From Psychromonas sp. MB-3u-54 (GTDB taxonomy: Bacteria; Pseudomonadota; Gammaproteobacteria; Enterobacterales; Psychromonadaceae), in contig NZ_PJBP01000116.1 in assembly GCF_002836415.1 (NCBI RefSeq), positions 1-64,000 on the forward strand: 64,000 bases of DNA. Reading direction: 5' to 3'. Every line of letters begins with the position of its first letter. Position 1 is the first letter of the stretch. This document shows positions 36,232 through 45,525 of the stretch, piece after piece. The translations under genes and the position numbers were made by a program. The notes under the pieces are model-generated. The model ran no database searches, was not told where the DNA came from, and worked only from the letters and a program-made list of their open reading frames with translations.

Positions 36232-37398
36232 CTAATCAGCGCCAAACAGATCACGGGTGTAAACCTTATCTGCAACATCCGCTAATTCATCGCTCATACG
36301 GTTGGATACAATTACATCGGAGGTTGCTTTAAACTCAGCCAGATCCGTTAACACTTTAGAATGGAAAAATTCCGCTTGTTTAAGAACCGGTTCAAAAATA
36401 ACTACTTCAATCCCTTTCGCTTTCAAACGTTTCATAATCCCCTGAATGCTTGAAGCACGAAAGTTATCGGAGCCGGATTTCATAATCAGACGGTAGATAC
36501 CGACACGTTTAGGATTGCGTTTAATAATAGAATCAGCAATAAAATCTTTTCGTGTGGTATTTGAATCAACTATTGCACCGATAATACTGTTCGGCACATC
36601 CGCATAGTTGGCACGTAACTGCTTAGTATCTTTGGGCAGACAATAACCTCCATAACCAAATGATGGATTATTATAGTGATTGCCAATACGCGGATCTAAC
36701 CCTACCCCTTCAATAATTTGGCGGGCATTCAGATCATGGGATTCAGCATAAGTATCTAATTCATTAAAAAAAGCAACACGCATCGCAAGAAAGGTATTGG
36801 AAAATAACTTAACCGCTTCCGCTTCGGTTGAATCCGCAAACAGCACGTCAATATTTTCTTTAACTGCGCCCTGCACTAATAAATCGGCAAATACCTTGGC
36901 GCGTTCACTCTGCTCACCCACAATAATACGGGAGGGATGCAAGTTATCGTATAACGCACTGCCCTCACGTAAAAACTCAGGTGAAAAAATAATATTGTCA
37001 CAACCAAACTTTTCTTTCACCTGTTTGGTATAACCCACCGGCACAGTGGATTTAATCACCATTACCGCTTGCGGATTAATAGCCATTACATCGACAATAA
37101 CAGCTTCAACGGATGCTGTATTAAAGTAGTTAGTTTCAACATCGTAATCGGTTGGCGTGGCAATAATCACAAACTCAGCATCTTTATAAGCAAGCTGTTT
37201 ATCGAGCGTTGCCGTAAAATCAAGATCTTTATTGCTTAAGAAATTCTCAATTTCAACATCGGCAATTGGGGATTTTTTGTTATTTAGAAGGGTGATTTTT
37301 TCTGCAATAATATCAACAGCAATCACTTCATTGTGTTGCGCCAACAACATAGCGTTTGAAAGGCCTACATAGCCTGTTCCTGCGATAGCAATTTTCAT
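36232..37398 (-). CDS. ugd: UDP-glucose 6-dehydrogenase
   Basis: Ugd oxidises UDP-glucose to UDP-glucuronate with NAD. The length is 388 residues, the short bacterial form. The N-terminal Rossmann motif is [12 protein letters not shown], the proline-rich centre has [11 protein letters not shown], and the catalytic cysteine lies in [12 protein letters not shown]. The product would feed the epimerase gene upstream. A terminator-like hairpin ends 17 bases before its ATG. A fragment of a second copy survives at 39038-39235. Confidence 0.95.
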   Translation of the reverse strand: MKIAIAGTGYVGLSNAMLLAQHNEVIAVDIIAEKITLLNNKKSPIADVEIENFLSNKDLDFTATLDKQLAYKDAEFVIIATPTDYDVETNYFNTASVEAVIVDVMAINPQAVMVIKSTVPVGYTKQVKEKFGCDNIIFSPEFLREGSALYDNLHPSRIIVGEQSERAKVFADLLVQGAVKENIDVLFADSTEAEAVKLFSNTFLAMRVAFFNELDTYAESHDLNARQIIEGVGLDPRIGNHYNNPSFGYGGYCLPKDTKQLRANYADVPNSIIGAIVDSNTTRKDFIADSIIKRNPKRVGIYRLIMKSGSDNFRASSIQGIMKRLKAKGIEVVIFEPVLKQAEFFHSKVLTDLAEFKATSDVIVSNRMSDELADVADKVYTRDLFGAD

Positions 37399-37415
37399 AA
37401 TTTAATAAATCCTAC

Positions 37416-37447
37416 AAAAAAAGACATTCATAAAAATGAATGCCTTT
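37416..37447 (-). terminator. Terminator-like hairpin immediately upstream of ugd
   Basis: On the minus strand GGCATTCAT-TTTT-ATGAATGTC is followed by seven Ts. The T-run ends 17 bases before the ugd ATG, just ahead of AGGATT, its ribosome-binding site. It would separate ugd from the genes upstream or act as an attenuator. Confidence 0.7.
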
Positions 37448-37576
37448 AAAAAATATAAATGTCTATTGGCGAAATTAATAGATTCACTAATAAACAAACT
37501 AAAATAGTGGGGAGTAAGGAAACCTCGTTACTCCGGAAATATCGCCACGGTCATTCACGAAATACAGTATCTATCA

Positions 37577-37600
37577 TTCCCGAGGTCTTGTAATCGGGAA
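37577..37600. repeat. TTCCCGA...TCGGGAA dispersed hairpin
   Basis: TTCCCGA at 37577-37583 pairs with TCGGGAA at 37594-37600. It belongs to a small repeat family with members near 35385 and 42433, whose stems differ but still pair. It lies in the gene-free stretch between ugd and the GIY-YIG remnant. Confidence 0.6.
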
Positions 37601-37667
37601 CCTCAGAACAAGCAGCACCATAAAAAGAAACTACACTTACAAATAAAATCATTAAAAAGCCAATATC

Positions 37668-37959
37668 ATGTCAGAAAACAACCTGCAATTTATATACTAT
37701 CTAACAAAAAAGATGGTGTACTTTACATAGGTGTAACCAGTAACCTACCTAAACGAGTGTATCAACACCAAACACACCAAGTCGATGGATTCAGTGAAAA
37801 TATAATTTTAATGATCTAGTTTATTTTGAAATGCATGACGCCATGCTCGATGCAATTTCACGAGAAAAACAGTTAAAACACTGGAATAAAGAATGGAAAA
37901 TTAGACTCATTGAAAAAGCAAAGCCCGAATGGTTAGATTTGTCTGAAAGCATATTATGA
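37668..37959 (+). pseudogene. Frameshifted GIY-YIG nuclease
   Basis: Three reading frames together spell a complete small GIY-YIG protein: QPAIYILSNKKDGVLYIGVT, then LPKRVYQHQTHQVDGFSE, then YNFNDLVYFEMHDAMLDAIS and a tail ending LDLSESIL. Two single-base losses break it, each in a run of four As where five are needed (37675-37678 and 37797-37800). The order of motifs (YIL, YIGVTS, then E in SREKQLK) is that of the short UvrC-like GIY-YIG family. It is on the opposite strand to the polysaccharide genes, between ugd and the epimerase gene. Confidence 0.85.
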
Positions 37960-38021
37960 AACTCGACGAGTAAGGGCTCGCAGCACCATGCTCCTTTAAT
38001 TTACGCATAAGTAATCGTTTC

Positions 38022-39026
38022 TTACTTATTATAAAACTCTTTATACCAACGAACTAAATTTGCAACACCTTCAGCGACACCCATTTGTGGTTTATAACCT
38101 GTGGCTGCAAACAAATCCTGGGTATCAGCATAGGTTTGATAAACATCACCGGCCTGCATACCGCGAAAGTTCTTTTTCGCTTCAATACCTAGCTCGGTTT
38201 CAATCGCCTTAATAAAGTCCATTAAATTAATGGGACTACCATGGCCGATATTATAAATACTGTAAGGGGCTGAGCTTGACGCTGGTATGCCCTCTTCAAC
38301 GGACCACTTATCATCACGAGCTGGCACAACATCAACAATGCGAATCACACCTTCAACAATATCATCGATGTGGGTGAAATCTCGCCACATGTCACCATTG
38401 TTATTTATATCGATGGTTTCACCATTTAAGATTTTTTTAGTAAAGATAAAAGGCGCCATATCCGGACGTCCCCAGGGGCCATAAACCGTAAAGAAACGCA
38501 GCCCTGTGGTTGGAATATCATACAAATGCGAATAAGAATGGGCCATTAACTCATTCGATTTTTTAGTGGCTGCATAAAGTGATATCGGGTGATCAACTGA
38601 ATCTGATGTTGAAAATGGTACTTTGCTGTTAAGGCCATAAACAGAGCTTGAAGAGGCATATACTAAGTGTTTCACCTTAGTATTTCGGCAACCTTCAAGG
38701 ATATTTAAATGCCCCACTAAATTAGAATCAGCATAAGCCATCGGGTTTTCGATAGAATAACGAACCCCAGCCTGAGCGCCTAGATGCACAACACGATCAA
38801 ACTGATGATCAACGAATAAAGCGGCCATCATCTCTCTATCTGCTAAATCCATTTTTATAAATTGGAAACGCGCATGTTCAGCACGCTTTAAACGCGCCTG
38901 CTTTAAATTAACATCATAATAGTCATTAATATTATCAATACCAACAACATCATGGCCAACAGCCGTTAAACGCTCCACAACAGTACTTCCTATAAAACCT
39001 GCGGCACCCGTTACTAAATACTTCAT
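38022..39026 (-). CDS. NAD-dependent epimerase, UDP-glucuronate 4-epimerase type
   Basis: A short-chain dehydrogenase/epimerase of 334 residues. The NAD motif is VTGAAGFIGS at the N-terminus, the catalytic pair lies in YAATKKSNEL (YxxxK), and FFTVYGPWGRPDMA is the block shared by the CapI/LpsL group that converts UDP-glucuronate to UDP-galacturonate. Its neighbour ugd makes that substrate. It starts 12 bases after the stop codon of the ugd remnant, which suggests an ancestral ugd-epimerase pair. Confidence 0.92.
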   Translation of the reverse strand: MKYLVTGAAGFIGSTVVERLTAVGHDVVGIDNINDYYDVNLKQARLKRAEHARFQFIKMDLADREMMAALFVDHQFDRVVHLGAQAGVRYSIENPMAYADSNLVGHLNILEGCRNTKVKHLVYASSSSVYGLNSKVPFSTSDSVDHPISLYAATKKSNELMAHSYSHLYDIPTTGLRFFTVYGPWGRPDMAPFIFTKKILNGETIDINNNGDMWRDFTHIDDIVEGVIRIVDVVPARDDKWSVEEGIPASSSAPYSIYNIGHGSPINLMDFIKAIETELGIEAKKNFRGMQAGDVYQTYADTQDLFAATGYKPQMGVAEGVANLVRWYKEFYNK

Positions 39027-39037
39027 TTTTATTCCTA

Positions 39038-39235
39038 TTAATCCGCACCAAACAGATCTCGCGTGTAAACCTTATCGGCAACATCCGCTAATTCATAGCT
39101 CGTAGAGTTCGACAAAATCATATCAAAGCTTACTTTAAACTCTTAAAGATCAGTTAATACTTTAGAATTAAAAAACTCAGCTTGTTTAAGAACCGGCTCA
39201 AAAATAACCACGTAAATACATTTAACTTTTTTAAA
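39038..39235 (-). pseudogene. Remnant of a second ugd gene (C-terminal part)
   Basis: Read on the minus strand it gives [19 protein letters not shown], a stop, then EFKVSFDM and [18 protein letters not shown] with stop. This matches the last 60 or so residues of the intact ugd at 36232-37398. An in-frame TAA and drift at the 5' end show it is dead. The rest of the copy is missing. 39236-39280 holds nothing further. Confidence 0.88.
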
Positions 39236-39280
39236 AATGTATTCTTGATAGACTGCCCTTTGATAACTGTTTTTTATTAT

Positions 39281-41146
39281 TTATCTGTTTATGTTGATTT
39301 TTTTGACAAGTAATTCAGCCGCTTTTAATGAAGGATGATTATCATCAAAATAAAGTGGAACGCCATTTTTTGTTGCAAAGCAGTTTTCTTTGTCACAAAA
39401 AACATTTTCTGTCTCAATAATTATTACATTTTCAGGATAATTTGCATTATCAAAATAATTTAAGACGTAATTATTTAAATCGGAGTAATCCGAATATTTT
39501 CTTCCCTTTATATTATTTAAATCTTCATTTTTTAAATAATTATCTCTTAGATAATTATTTATTTTTCCGTCAAGTCTGGGGATTGGTTTAAATATATAAA
39601 CGTGTTCTTTATTATTAGCCAGCGTAGTAACTAACTCATCAATTGAAGATAAGTATGCTTCCCTATTTACACTATTACCAGATAGCCATAAAGAATAACG
39701 ATAATTAATTAAAACGTTTTTAATCTGCTTATCTTTTACTATTGAATTAACCGCCTCATTAGTCCAATTTGCGCACCGTGCAAAGTTATCAGATTTTTTA
39801 TATGAAGGAGCACAATCCGAGAAACTAAAGTGCATTAATCCTTCATTTTTATTTCTTAATTTTTTTGCTAACGCATAGGCAATCTCAACAGAATGGCTAT
39901 CTCCAATCGTTGCCCAAGTAACATTATCATTAAAATAGGTACATGCATCACTAGGCTTCATAGCAAAAACACCGCCAGTATGACAGCGATCACGATAAGG
40001 ACTTTCTTCTATCAATGATGATATTTTTATTAAGTCAGGATTGAAAAAGGCTTTACTGTATATACCCTGTGTACTATATGTAAAAGTGCCAATCCCTCCG
40101 AGTAAAACGGCCATATAAATGGGCTTACATCTCATGTATCCGGCTAGATTTGAAAAACCGTTTTTAAACTTTAACTTTTCAACGTACTTATGGCTTAAAA
40201 ATCCTAATAATATAGAAACAACAATTCCAATGTAAATCCACCGCTCTGATAACGAAAAATAATACATAGCAACAACAAAGGGCCAGTGCCAGAGATAAAT
40301 AGAGTAAGACCACCCACCTAATTTTTGGAAAATAAAATTACTCGTTATGAAGCTATCATTTCGTTGTGCTTGAATTAATAAAAAAGCACCTAATACTGGG
40401 AATATGGCCAAATATCCGGGCCATAAGTTATCTTTTGAAATGAAAATATAAGAACAAAAAATCAATGAAATTCCAACGATTTCTAGTTTTATTTTATGCT
40501 TTTGTTGCAATACTATTGGAAATAAACAAGCTGCACCACCAACCATCATTTCCCAAGCTCGTGTAGGCAGTAAATAATAAGCAGAGTTAGGTAATTTGTA
40601 AGTTGCAATAACACAAAAAATGAAACCGAACACCGCACCAATTAACACCATATATTTCATTACGTTAATAGACGTAAAGCGTTTCATAGCTACAAGTGCT
40701 ATCGGATAAATAACATAAAACTGCCATTCAACTGAAAGGGACCAAGTATGTAATAACCATTTCCCATGTGATGAAGCATCAAAGTAACCGGACTCTTGCC
40801 AATAAATAATATTAGATATGAATCCCATACTGCTTGCGACATGTTTACCTAATATTTTATAGTCCAATGGCGTTAAATAAAACCACCCGAAAACGAGCAA
40901 TACAAGGCAGAGTAAAGCCAGTGCAGGAATAATCCTGTTTGCACGGGCTACATAAAACTTCAGAATAGAAAAGTTTTCTTGCTCTATTCCTCTGAATATT
41001 ATTCCTGTCATCAAAAAACCAGAGATAACAAAAAAAACGTCTACCCCAGCAAAACCACCAGGTATCCATGACGGATTAAAGTGAAATAATACAACTGCGA
41101 TCACCGCAATCGCACGTAAGCCATTTATATCTTTTCTAAAATGCAA
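39281..41146 (-). CDS. Acyltransferase-3 (OafA/YrhL type) with SGNH domain
   Basis: An inner-membrane O-acyltransferase that modifies surface polysaccharides. At 621 residues it has an N-terminal 10-helix acyltransferase-3 domain (LRAIAVIAVVLFHF with the catalytic histidine; later HTWSLSVEWQFY), and a C-terminal periplasmic SGNH esterase-like domain (WATIGDSHSVEI near residue 420, and DDNHPSLKAAE near the end supplying Asp and His). The two-domain layout is that of OafA and peptidoglycan/LPS O-acetylases. The acyl group is probably acetyl (inference). Confidence 0.92.
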   Translation of the reverse strand: MHFRKDINGLRAIAVIAVVLFHFNPSWIPGGFAGVDVFFVISGFLMTGIIFRGIEQENFSILKFYVARANRIIPALALLCLVLLVFGWFYLTPLDYKILGKHVASSMGFISNIIYWQESGYFDASSHGKWLLHTWSLSVEWQFYVIYPIALVAMKRFTSINVMKYMVLIGAVFGFIFCVIATYKLPNSAYYLLPTRAWEMMVGGAACLFPIVLQQKHKIKLEIVGISLIFCSYIFISKDNLWPGYLAIFPVLGAFLLIQAQRNDSFITSNFIFQKLGGWSYSIYLWHWPFVVAMYYFSLSERWIYIGIVVSILLGFLSHKYVEKLKFKNGFSNLAGYMRCKPIYMAVLLGGIGTFTYSTQGIYSKAFFNPDLIKISSLIEESPYRDRCHTGGVFAMKPSDACTYFNDNVTWATIGDSHSVEIAYALAKKLRNKNEGLMHFSFSDCAPSYKKSDNFARCANWTNEAVNSIVKDKQIKNVLINYRYSLWLSGNSVNREAYLSSIDELVTTLANNKEHVYIFKPIPRLDGKINNYLRDNYLKNEDLNNIKGRKYSDYSDLNNYVLNYFDNANYPENVIIIETENVFCDKENCFATKNGVPLYFDDNHPSLKAAELLVKKININR

Positions 41147-41263
41147 AATTAATATCTTTTAATAGGGGATGAAGGCGATAGTAGCATGCTTTCTTATTCT
41201 ACTTATTTTAAAATAAGTAGATCATCTCGGTACAGGTTCTGGGTAATATATTCTTTAACATTT

Positions 41264-42350
41264 TCATTTATTGCTAAGAACAATAGATTCTACTTTGGGT
41301 TTTTTACTAAAAATAATGGTTAAAAAAGAAGTGGCATAAACCTTACATTTTCTAGATAGATTTTTTTCAAAAAAAACGTGGGAAAAGTAAGAAAAAATAA
41401 CCATCAAAAGAATTAGAAAAGAAACGTTAAACCAACTATAACCAAATTTGGGCAGCACTATTCCACCAATTTCCTGATGAATAAGATATAGCGGGTATGA
41501 CATTGCACCAAATAAAGATAAACACTTATATTTTAGATTGATAAGCCTGAGAGATATTAATGTGAATATAATGAAAAATGATAATATAACGAATACAATA
41601 ACTTCGAATGACTTTAAAAAATCTATTCCATTAAAAGATCCTCTGTACATAACATAGCTATCAAAAAGAGAGAGAATAGAACAAAAAACAAGTAATGATA
41701 TGATATTTTCTCCACATTCCAACCATCTCTATAACAGCTAAAAAATATAGCTCCAGAGGCAAAATAGGGAATATATTTCAACAGAAACAGAGTGCCAATA
41801 ACAGGAGGCTGTGTCCCCGTTTTTGTCACATACAGCCAAAAAAATAGAGAAAAAAACAATAAAACAGCCAAAATACGATTTATATGTTGAAATAGATTTA
41901 GTGAAATTAAAAGAAAAATAAACCCATAAAAAATTATTTCATTTGTTAAAGTCCAGTATGACCCATCTATATGTGGGACACCAAAAAATTGTTGAAGCAT
42001 AGTCAAATTTATAAAAAACTGAGTTAATGAAATTTGACCAAAATAAAATATAAAAACAGACGTAATTAACAAACACCCCAATATGTCGGATATAATCGAG
42101 CAAATCTTGAAGATATAAATTCGATACGCGTTTTCCCAACAGCTGACCAACAAATAACAAAACCGCTAATCATAAAGAAAAGTTGCACACCCAAATTACC
42201 ATATTGGAAGATTTGGCTCATTGGAGAAAAATATATAACTAATTCAGGCTCAACACTCCAATAAATATAATGATAAAAAACAACACAAAGGGCTGCGAAA
42301 AAACGTAAAAAATCTAATATATATAAGCGTTTTTGTTTTTTTTCATGCAT
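41264..42350 (-). pseudogene. Frameshifted acyltransferase-3 gene
   Basis: Three overlapping frames make one acyltransferase-3 of about 360 residues: LDFLRFFAALCVVFYHYIYW and GVQLFFMISGFVICW in the first, GSYWTLTNEIIFYGFIFLL in the second, FGAMSYPLYLIHQEIGGIVL in the third. The first break is at the C-run 42076-42079, where one base is lost between RLYPTYWG and CLLIT. The second is near the A-run at 41680-41693. All family motifs survive, so the breaks are recent or could be sequencing errors in homopolymers. Confidence 0.85.
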
Positions 42351-42430
42351 TTCCGTTTACTCTAATATGGTAATTTAAGGTAAATGATGACTGATATAAG
42401 GATAATACCTCTAGAGGTCAAAATCCCCGT

Positions 42431-42505
42431 CATTCCTGAAGTCACTTATTCAGGTATTTCAATAAAGATCCCTAAAAAAGTAAGAGAACGCAAATTTTTT
42501 GCGTT
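42431..42505. other. Hairpins in the gene-free spacer 42351-42682
   Basis: TTCCTGA at 42433-42439 pairs with TCAGG at 42450-42454, a member of the TTCCCGA hairpin family. AACGCAAA at 42487-42494 pairs with TTTGCGTT at 42498-42505. No gene is seen in the rest of this 332-base spacer. Confidence 0.55.
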
Positions 42506-42682
42506 AATGCTACTGAACTGCTCTTCAATCCTCCCCCCCAATTAAAACGCCTCAGGGAGGCCTATTTAGGAAGCACCTCGAGTATGACAATGAGCGGAAA
42601 GACTACAGAATGACATCATATCTAAAATACAAAAATAAATACTGAGTCAACAGATCCGTTAATCTTAGTCTTTCTACCAGCA

Positions 42683-43210
42683 TCAATTAGCACTTGAAAT
42701 ATTAGTATGAGCTGTCCGCACAATTTTATTATTTTCAATCGAGCCGGTAACCACTGCATTTGCACCAATAACACACCCGCTTCCGATGGTTGAACCTGCA
42801 CTCACTACTGTATGTGCACATAACCATGTGCCACGACCAATATGGATAAGTTGTTGCTTGCCCCTTGCAAAACGATAAGAACCTGTTTCATCTCTACCAT
42901 GTAGCGTACTAACAACAATACAATAAGGACCAAACAACACTTCGTCTTCTAAAGTAATCCCAGCAGTTCCATCTGCCCAACACCCCTCGGCTAAATAAAC
43001 ATTATTACCAATAGTAATTTGCGAAGGGCGAATAAAGCGAACTCTTGATCCGAATTGGAAGTTTTTACCACACTTAGTAAAAAATGGTTTCGCTAACCAT
43101 CCCCTAATCTTACAAAAAAAAGGGTGATCAGGTAAAAAACTAGTAATTGTACAAATAAACCATAAAGGCAGTTCTTTAAACAAGTAATCGGTATATGTTT
43201 TTTTTATCAT
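42683..43210 (-). CDS. Hexapeptide-repeat O-acetyltransferase (WcaF-like)
   Basis: The 175-residue protein has a left-handed beta-helix: hexapeptide turns run from about residue 50 to the end (ITIGNNVYLAEGCWADGTAG, IHIGRGTWLCAHTVVSAGST, IGSGCVIGANAVVTGS). The catalytic histidine is probably in STLHGRD. Homologues use acetyl-CoA to acetylate sugars of exopolysaccharides. It is the gene after the GT4 gene at 43293 within the locus. Confidence 0.85.
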   Translation of the reverse strand: MIKKTYTDYLFKELPLWFICTITSFLPDHPFFCKIRGWLAKPFFTKCGKNFQFGSRVRFIRPSQITIGNNVYLAEGCWADGTAGITLEDEVLFGPYCIVVSTLHGRDETGSYRFARGKQQLIHIGRGTWLCAHTVVSAGSTIGSGCVIGANAVVTGSIENNKIVRTAHTNISSAN

Positions 43211-43292
43211 TTTGAATCCTTTCCTTGAACATTCGAATTAACAAACTTAAGGTATTTATTGTGTTGGGATGTAATCTAGAAGCCGAAGCAGA

Positions 43293-44489
43293 TCAGGATT
43301 TCCGTCTTAACTCAAGCTTTTCATTAACCTCACCCATGCTGATGTTATTGTTAGCTAAATATAGAGCAGCCATATTTTCAATTCTTTTATCAATACAATA
43401 CTTGTCCAAAACCTTATTCCGGGCGTTTGCAGAAAATTCGCTACACATCAATTTATCATCGATCAATAGCTTAATTTTGTCTGACAATTGTTGTGGTTTA
43501 TCTAATTCAAACAATAAACCATCTTTACCGGCCGTCACCAAATGATTATTACCTTGGATATTCGAAACCACACAGGGAAGACCTGTTGATTGCGCTTCTA
43601 AAATTGCTAAGGGCATACCCTCCCACAAAGAGGGCAGAACAAAAACATCTAATGCCTTAAGAATTTGCGGTGTATCATTACGCCAGCCAAGGAAGTGAAT
43701 ATTATCAGTAAACCCAGCCTGTTTAACGGCTTCTTCTAATGACATTTTAAGCTCACCATCGCCGACTAAAAAAAAATGTGTATTAACACCCTGTGATAAC
43801 AAATTAATCGCTGCATTTACAAAAGCCTGTGGATTTTTTTGCCGCCATAAACGTCCCACCATACCCACAATAACCGCATCGCTTGGTATGCCAAGTGCCT
43901 GACGCATAGCCAATTTTCTATCAATAGACGCTGGCGCATATTTTGTCGTATCAACCCCATTGGCCAACACTTCTAATTGCGCATCACTAGCTCCTAATTT
44001 ATTTTTAGCTATTTCTCTGTCAGCTTCGTGCAGACAAATGATCTTATCCGAGCACTTAGTACCTAACCATTCCATTGCCAGAAAAACCCATTTTTCTAAA
44101 GTACTATTGGCTGCAGGAAAGGCAAAACCATGCACGGTATGAGTAATCATTGGCACACCGGCAAGTTTAGCGGCAACACGCCCTAATACACCAGTTTTAG
44201 AAGAGTGGCTGTGTACGACATGAAAACGGTGCTTACGAAATAAACGGTATAATTGCCAAAATGCTAACAAGTCATTTTTAGGCGAAACCTCTCTTCGCAA
44301 ACTTTCACTGTATAAACAGATTATACCTTTACCTTCAGCCTCTTCGGTCATCGGTCCCGGCTCTTTGCAGATAATGTAAGGTGTAAAGTGTTCCGGAACC
44401 AAGCGCTCTAATTCATCCAGCGTGACACGTTGCACACCCGTAACTAATGGCAGTAGTTGTAAATGCGCCACTTTTAAAGTGTTACTCAT
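43293..44489 (-). CDS. Family 4 glycosyltransferase
   Basis: A GT-B-fold retaining transferase of 398 residues. The N-terminal half has the acceptor-side block HVVHSHSSKTGVLGRVAAKL, and the C-terminal donor half has VGMVGRLWRQKNPQAFV and the E-x7-E motif in PSLWEGMPLAILEAQSTGLP. GGGAGC precedes the ATG. It would add one sugar to the lipid-linked repeat unit at the cytoplasmic face; donor and linkage are unknown. Confidence 0.9.
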   Translation of the reverse strand: MSNTLKVAHLQLLPLVTGVQRVTLDELERLVPEHFTPYIICKEPGPMTEEAEGKGIICLYSESLRREVSPKNDLLAFWQLYRLFRKHRFHVVHSHSSKTGVLGRVAAKLAGVPMITHTVHGFAFPAANSTLEKWVFLAMEWLGTKCSDKIICLHEADREIAKNKLGASDAQLEVLANGVDTTKYAPASIDRKLAMRQALGIPSDAVIVGMVGRLWRQKNPQAFVNAAINLLSQGVNTHFFLVGDGELKMSLEEAVKQAGFTDNIHFLGWRNDTPQILKALDVFVLPSLWEGMPLAILEAQSTGLPCVVSNIQGNNHLVTAGKDGLLFELDKPQQLSDKIKLLIDDKLMCSEFSANARNKVLDKYCIDKRIENMAALYLANNNISMGEVNEKLELRRKS

Positions 44490-44515
44490 TCGTTATTGCT
44501 CCCTGTTGTAACAAA

Positions 44516-45385
44516 TTAATGACTCATCCATTTGTTTATATAGACAAGATCTCGAGAATTTACGATATATTTAAGTTCATTTACATCGTCTTTAACCTTT
44601 TCCCAAACAATTTGGTGTGTTTTGGAGTTAACCCTAGGGAATTCGATTGCATTATATTTGCGTAACTTGTTCCGTATAAACGATAAAGATCGCCCCCCTA
44701 GGGACTTAATAATCGTAGGTCTTAAAATTTTTATATATATACGGGTATCAGTAAATTTTTGAATGACTGGCGGAATAATTCTCATTGAAGACGTAACATT
44801 TTTTCGTTCTGCAGCATTTTTGCTGATTTTATAATCAAGCCCGAGGAATTGACATATTTCACTCAAGCATTCATTTTTATTTTCAGAATATCTTTCTAAT
44901 GTTATTATTTTAATATTTTCTGAACCAAACTCTTTTATCCACGGAGATATTTGATAAAAATACTTTGAATAATCAACAAGTTCATTCCGATATAAAACAT
45001 CTTCATTAAAATCTACACTTCCGGTTTTATAGCGAGTATACATATATTGATGGTGAGAAATTGCCCTGCTAACAGGCTCTCTAATAATATATATTATTTT
45101 TATTTTAGAGCCTAATACCTGTTTTGCTATTTTAGCGGTCCCTTTACTAGCCGGCATTTTTGTATAACCAGTGGATCCTTCTCCACGCCATATTTCAGAA
45201 GAACTATTTTTAAACAGAGAACTATATTCGTCTAACCCTCTCTCAGATAATATACTTTTATCCTGAAGAGAGTGAGGCTCTTTTTCTACAGACATGAAAA
45301 TTTCTGCTATATTAGACAAATCATCGTATAAAGAAGTAGACCCGCCCTTCATAGCCCCTACTAGTAATAAATTTGGTAACTTCAT
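44516..45385 (-). CDS. PAPS-dependent sulfotransferase
   Basis: The 289-residue protein matches the sulfotransferase-1 type. The 5'-phosphosulfate loop is LLVGAMKGGSTSLYDDL at residues about 6-22, and the 3'-phosphate motif is IIREPVSRAISHHQYMY near residue 105. It would transfer sulfate from PAPS to a sugar hydroxyl of the polysaccharide or a precursor. The gene lies between two GT4 genes. PAPS could come from the cys cluster 11-18 kb away. Confidence 0.88.
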   Translation of the reverse strand: MKLPNLLLVGAMKGGSTSLYDDLSNIAEIFMSVEKEPHSLQDKSILSERGLDEYSSLFKNSSSEIWRGEGSTGYTKMPASKGTAKIAKQVLGSKIKIIYIIREPVSRAISHHQYMYTRYKTGSVDFNEDVLYRNELVDYSKYFYQISPWIKEFGSENIKIITLERYSENKNECLSEICQFLGLDYKISKNAAERKNVTSSMRIIPPVIQKFTDTRIYIKILRPTIIKSLGGRSLSFIRNKLRKYNAIEFPRVNSKTHQIVWEKVKDDVNELKYIVNSRDLVYINKWMSH

Positions 45386-45525
45386 GCTAATCCTTGCTAT
45401 AAGAAAGTTAACGGTTTATTATCAATCATGAAAAATAGTCATTTACATGATAAAAACGGAACAATTCCATAATCAAAAGCGATGTTATAACTTGCCTTTC
45501 TGCTCTTTACAGATGATGTAAGCTG

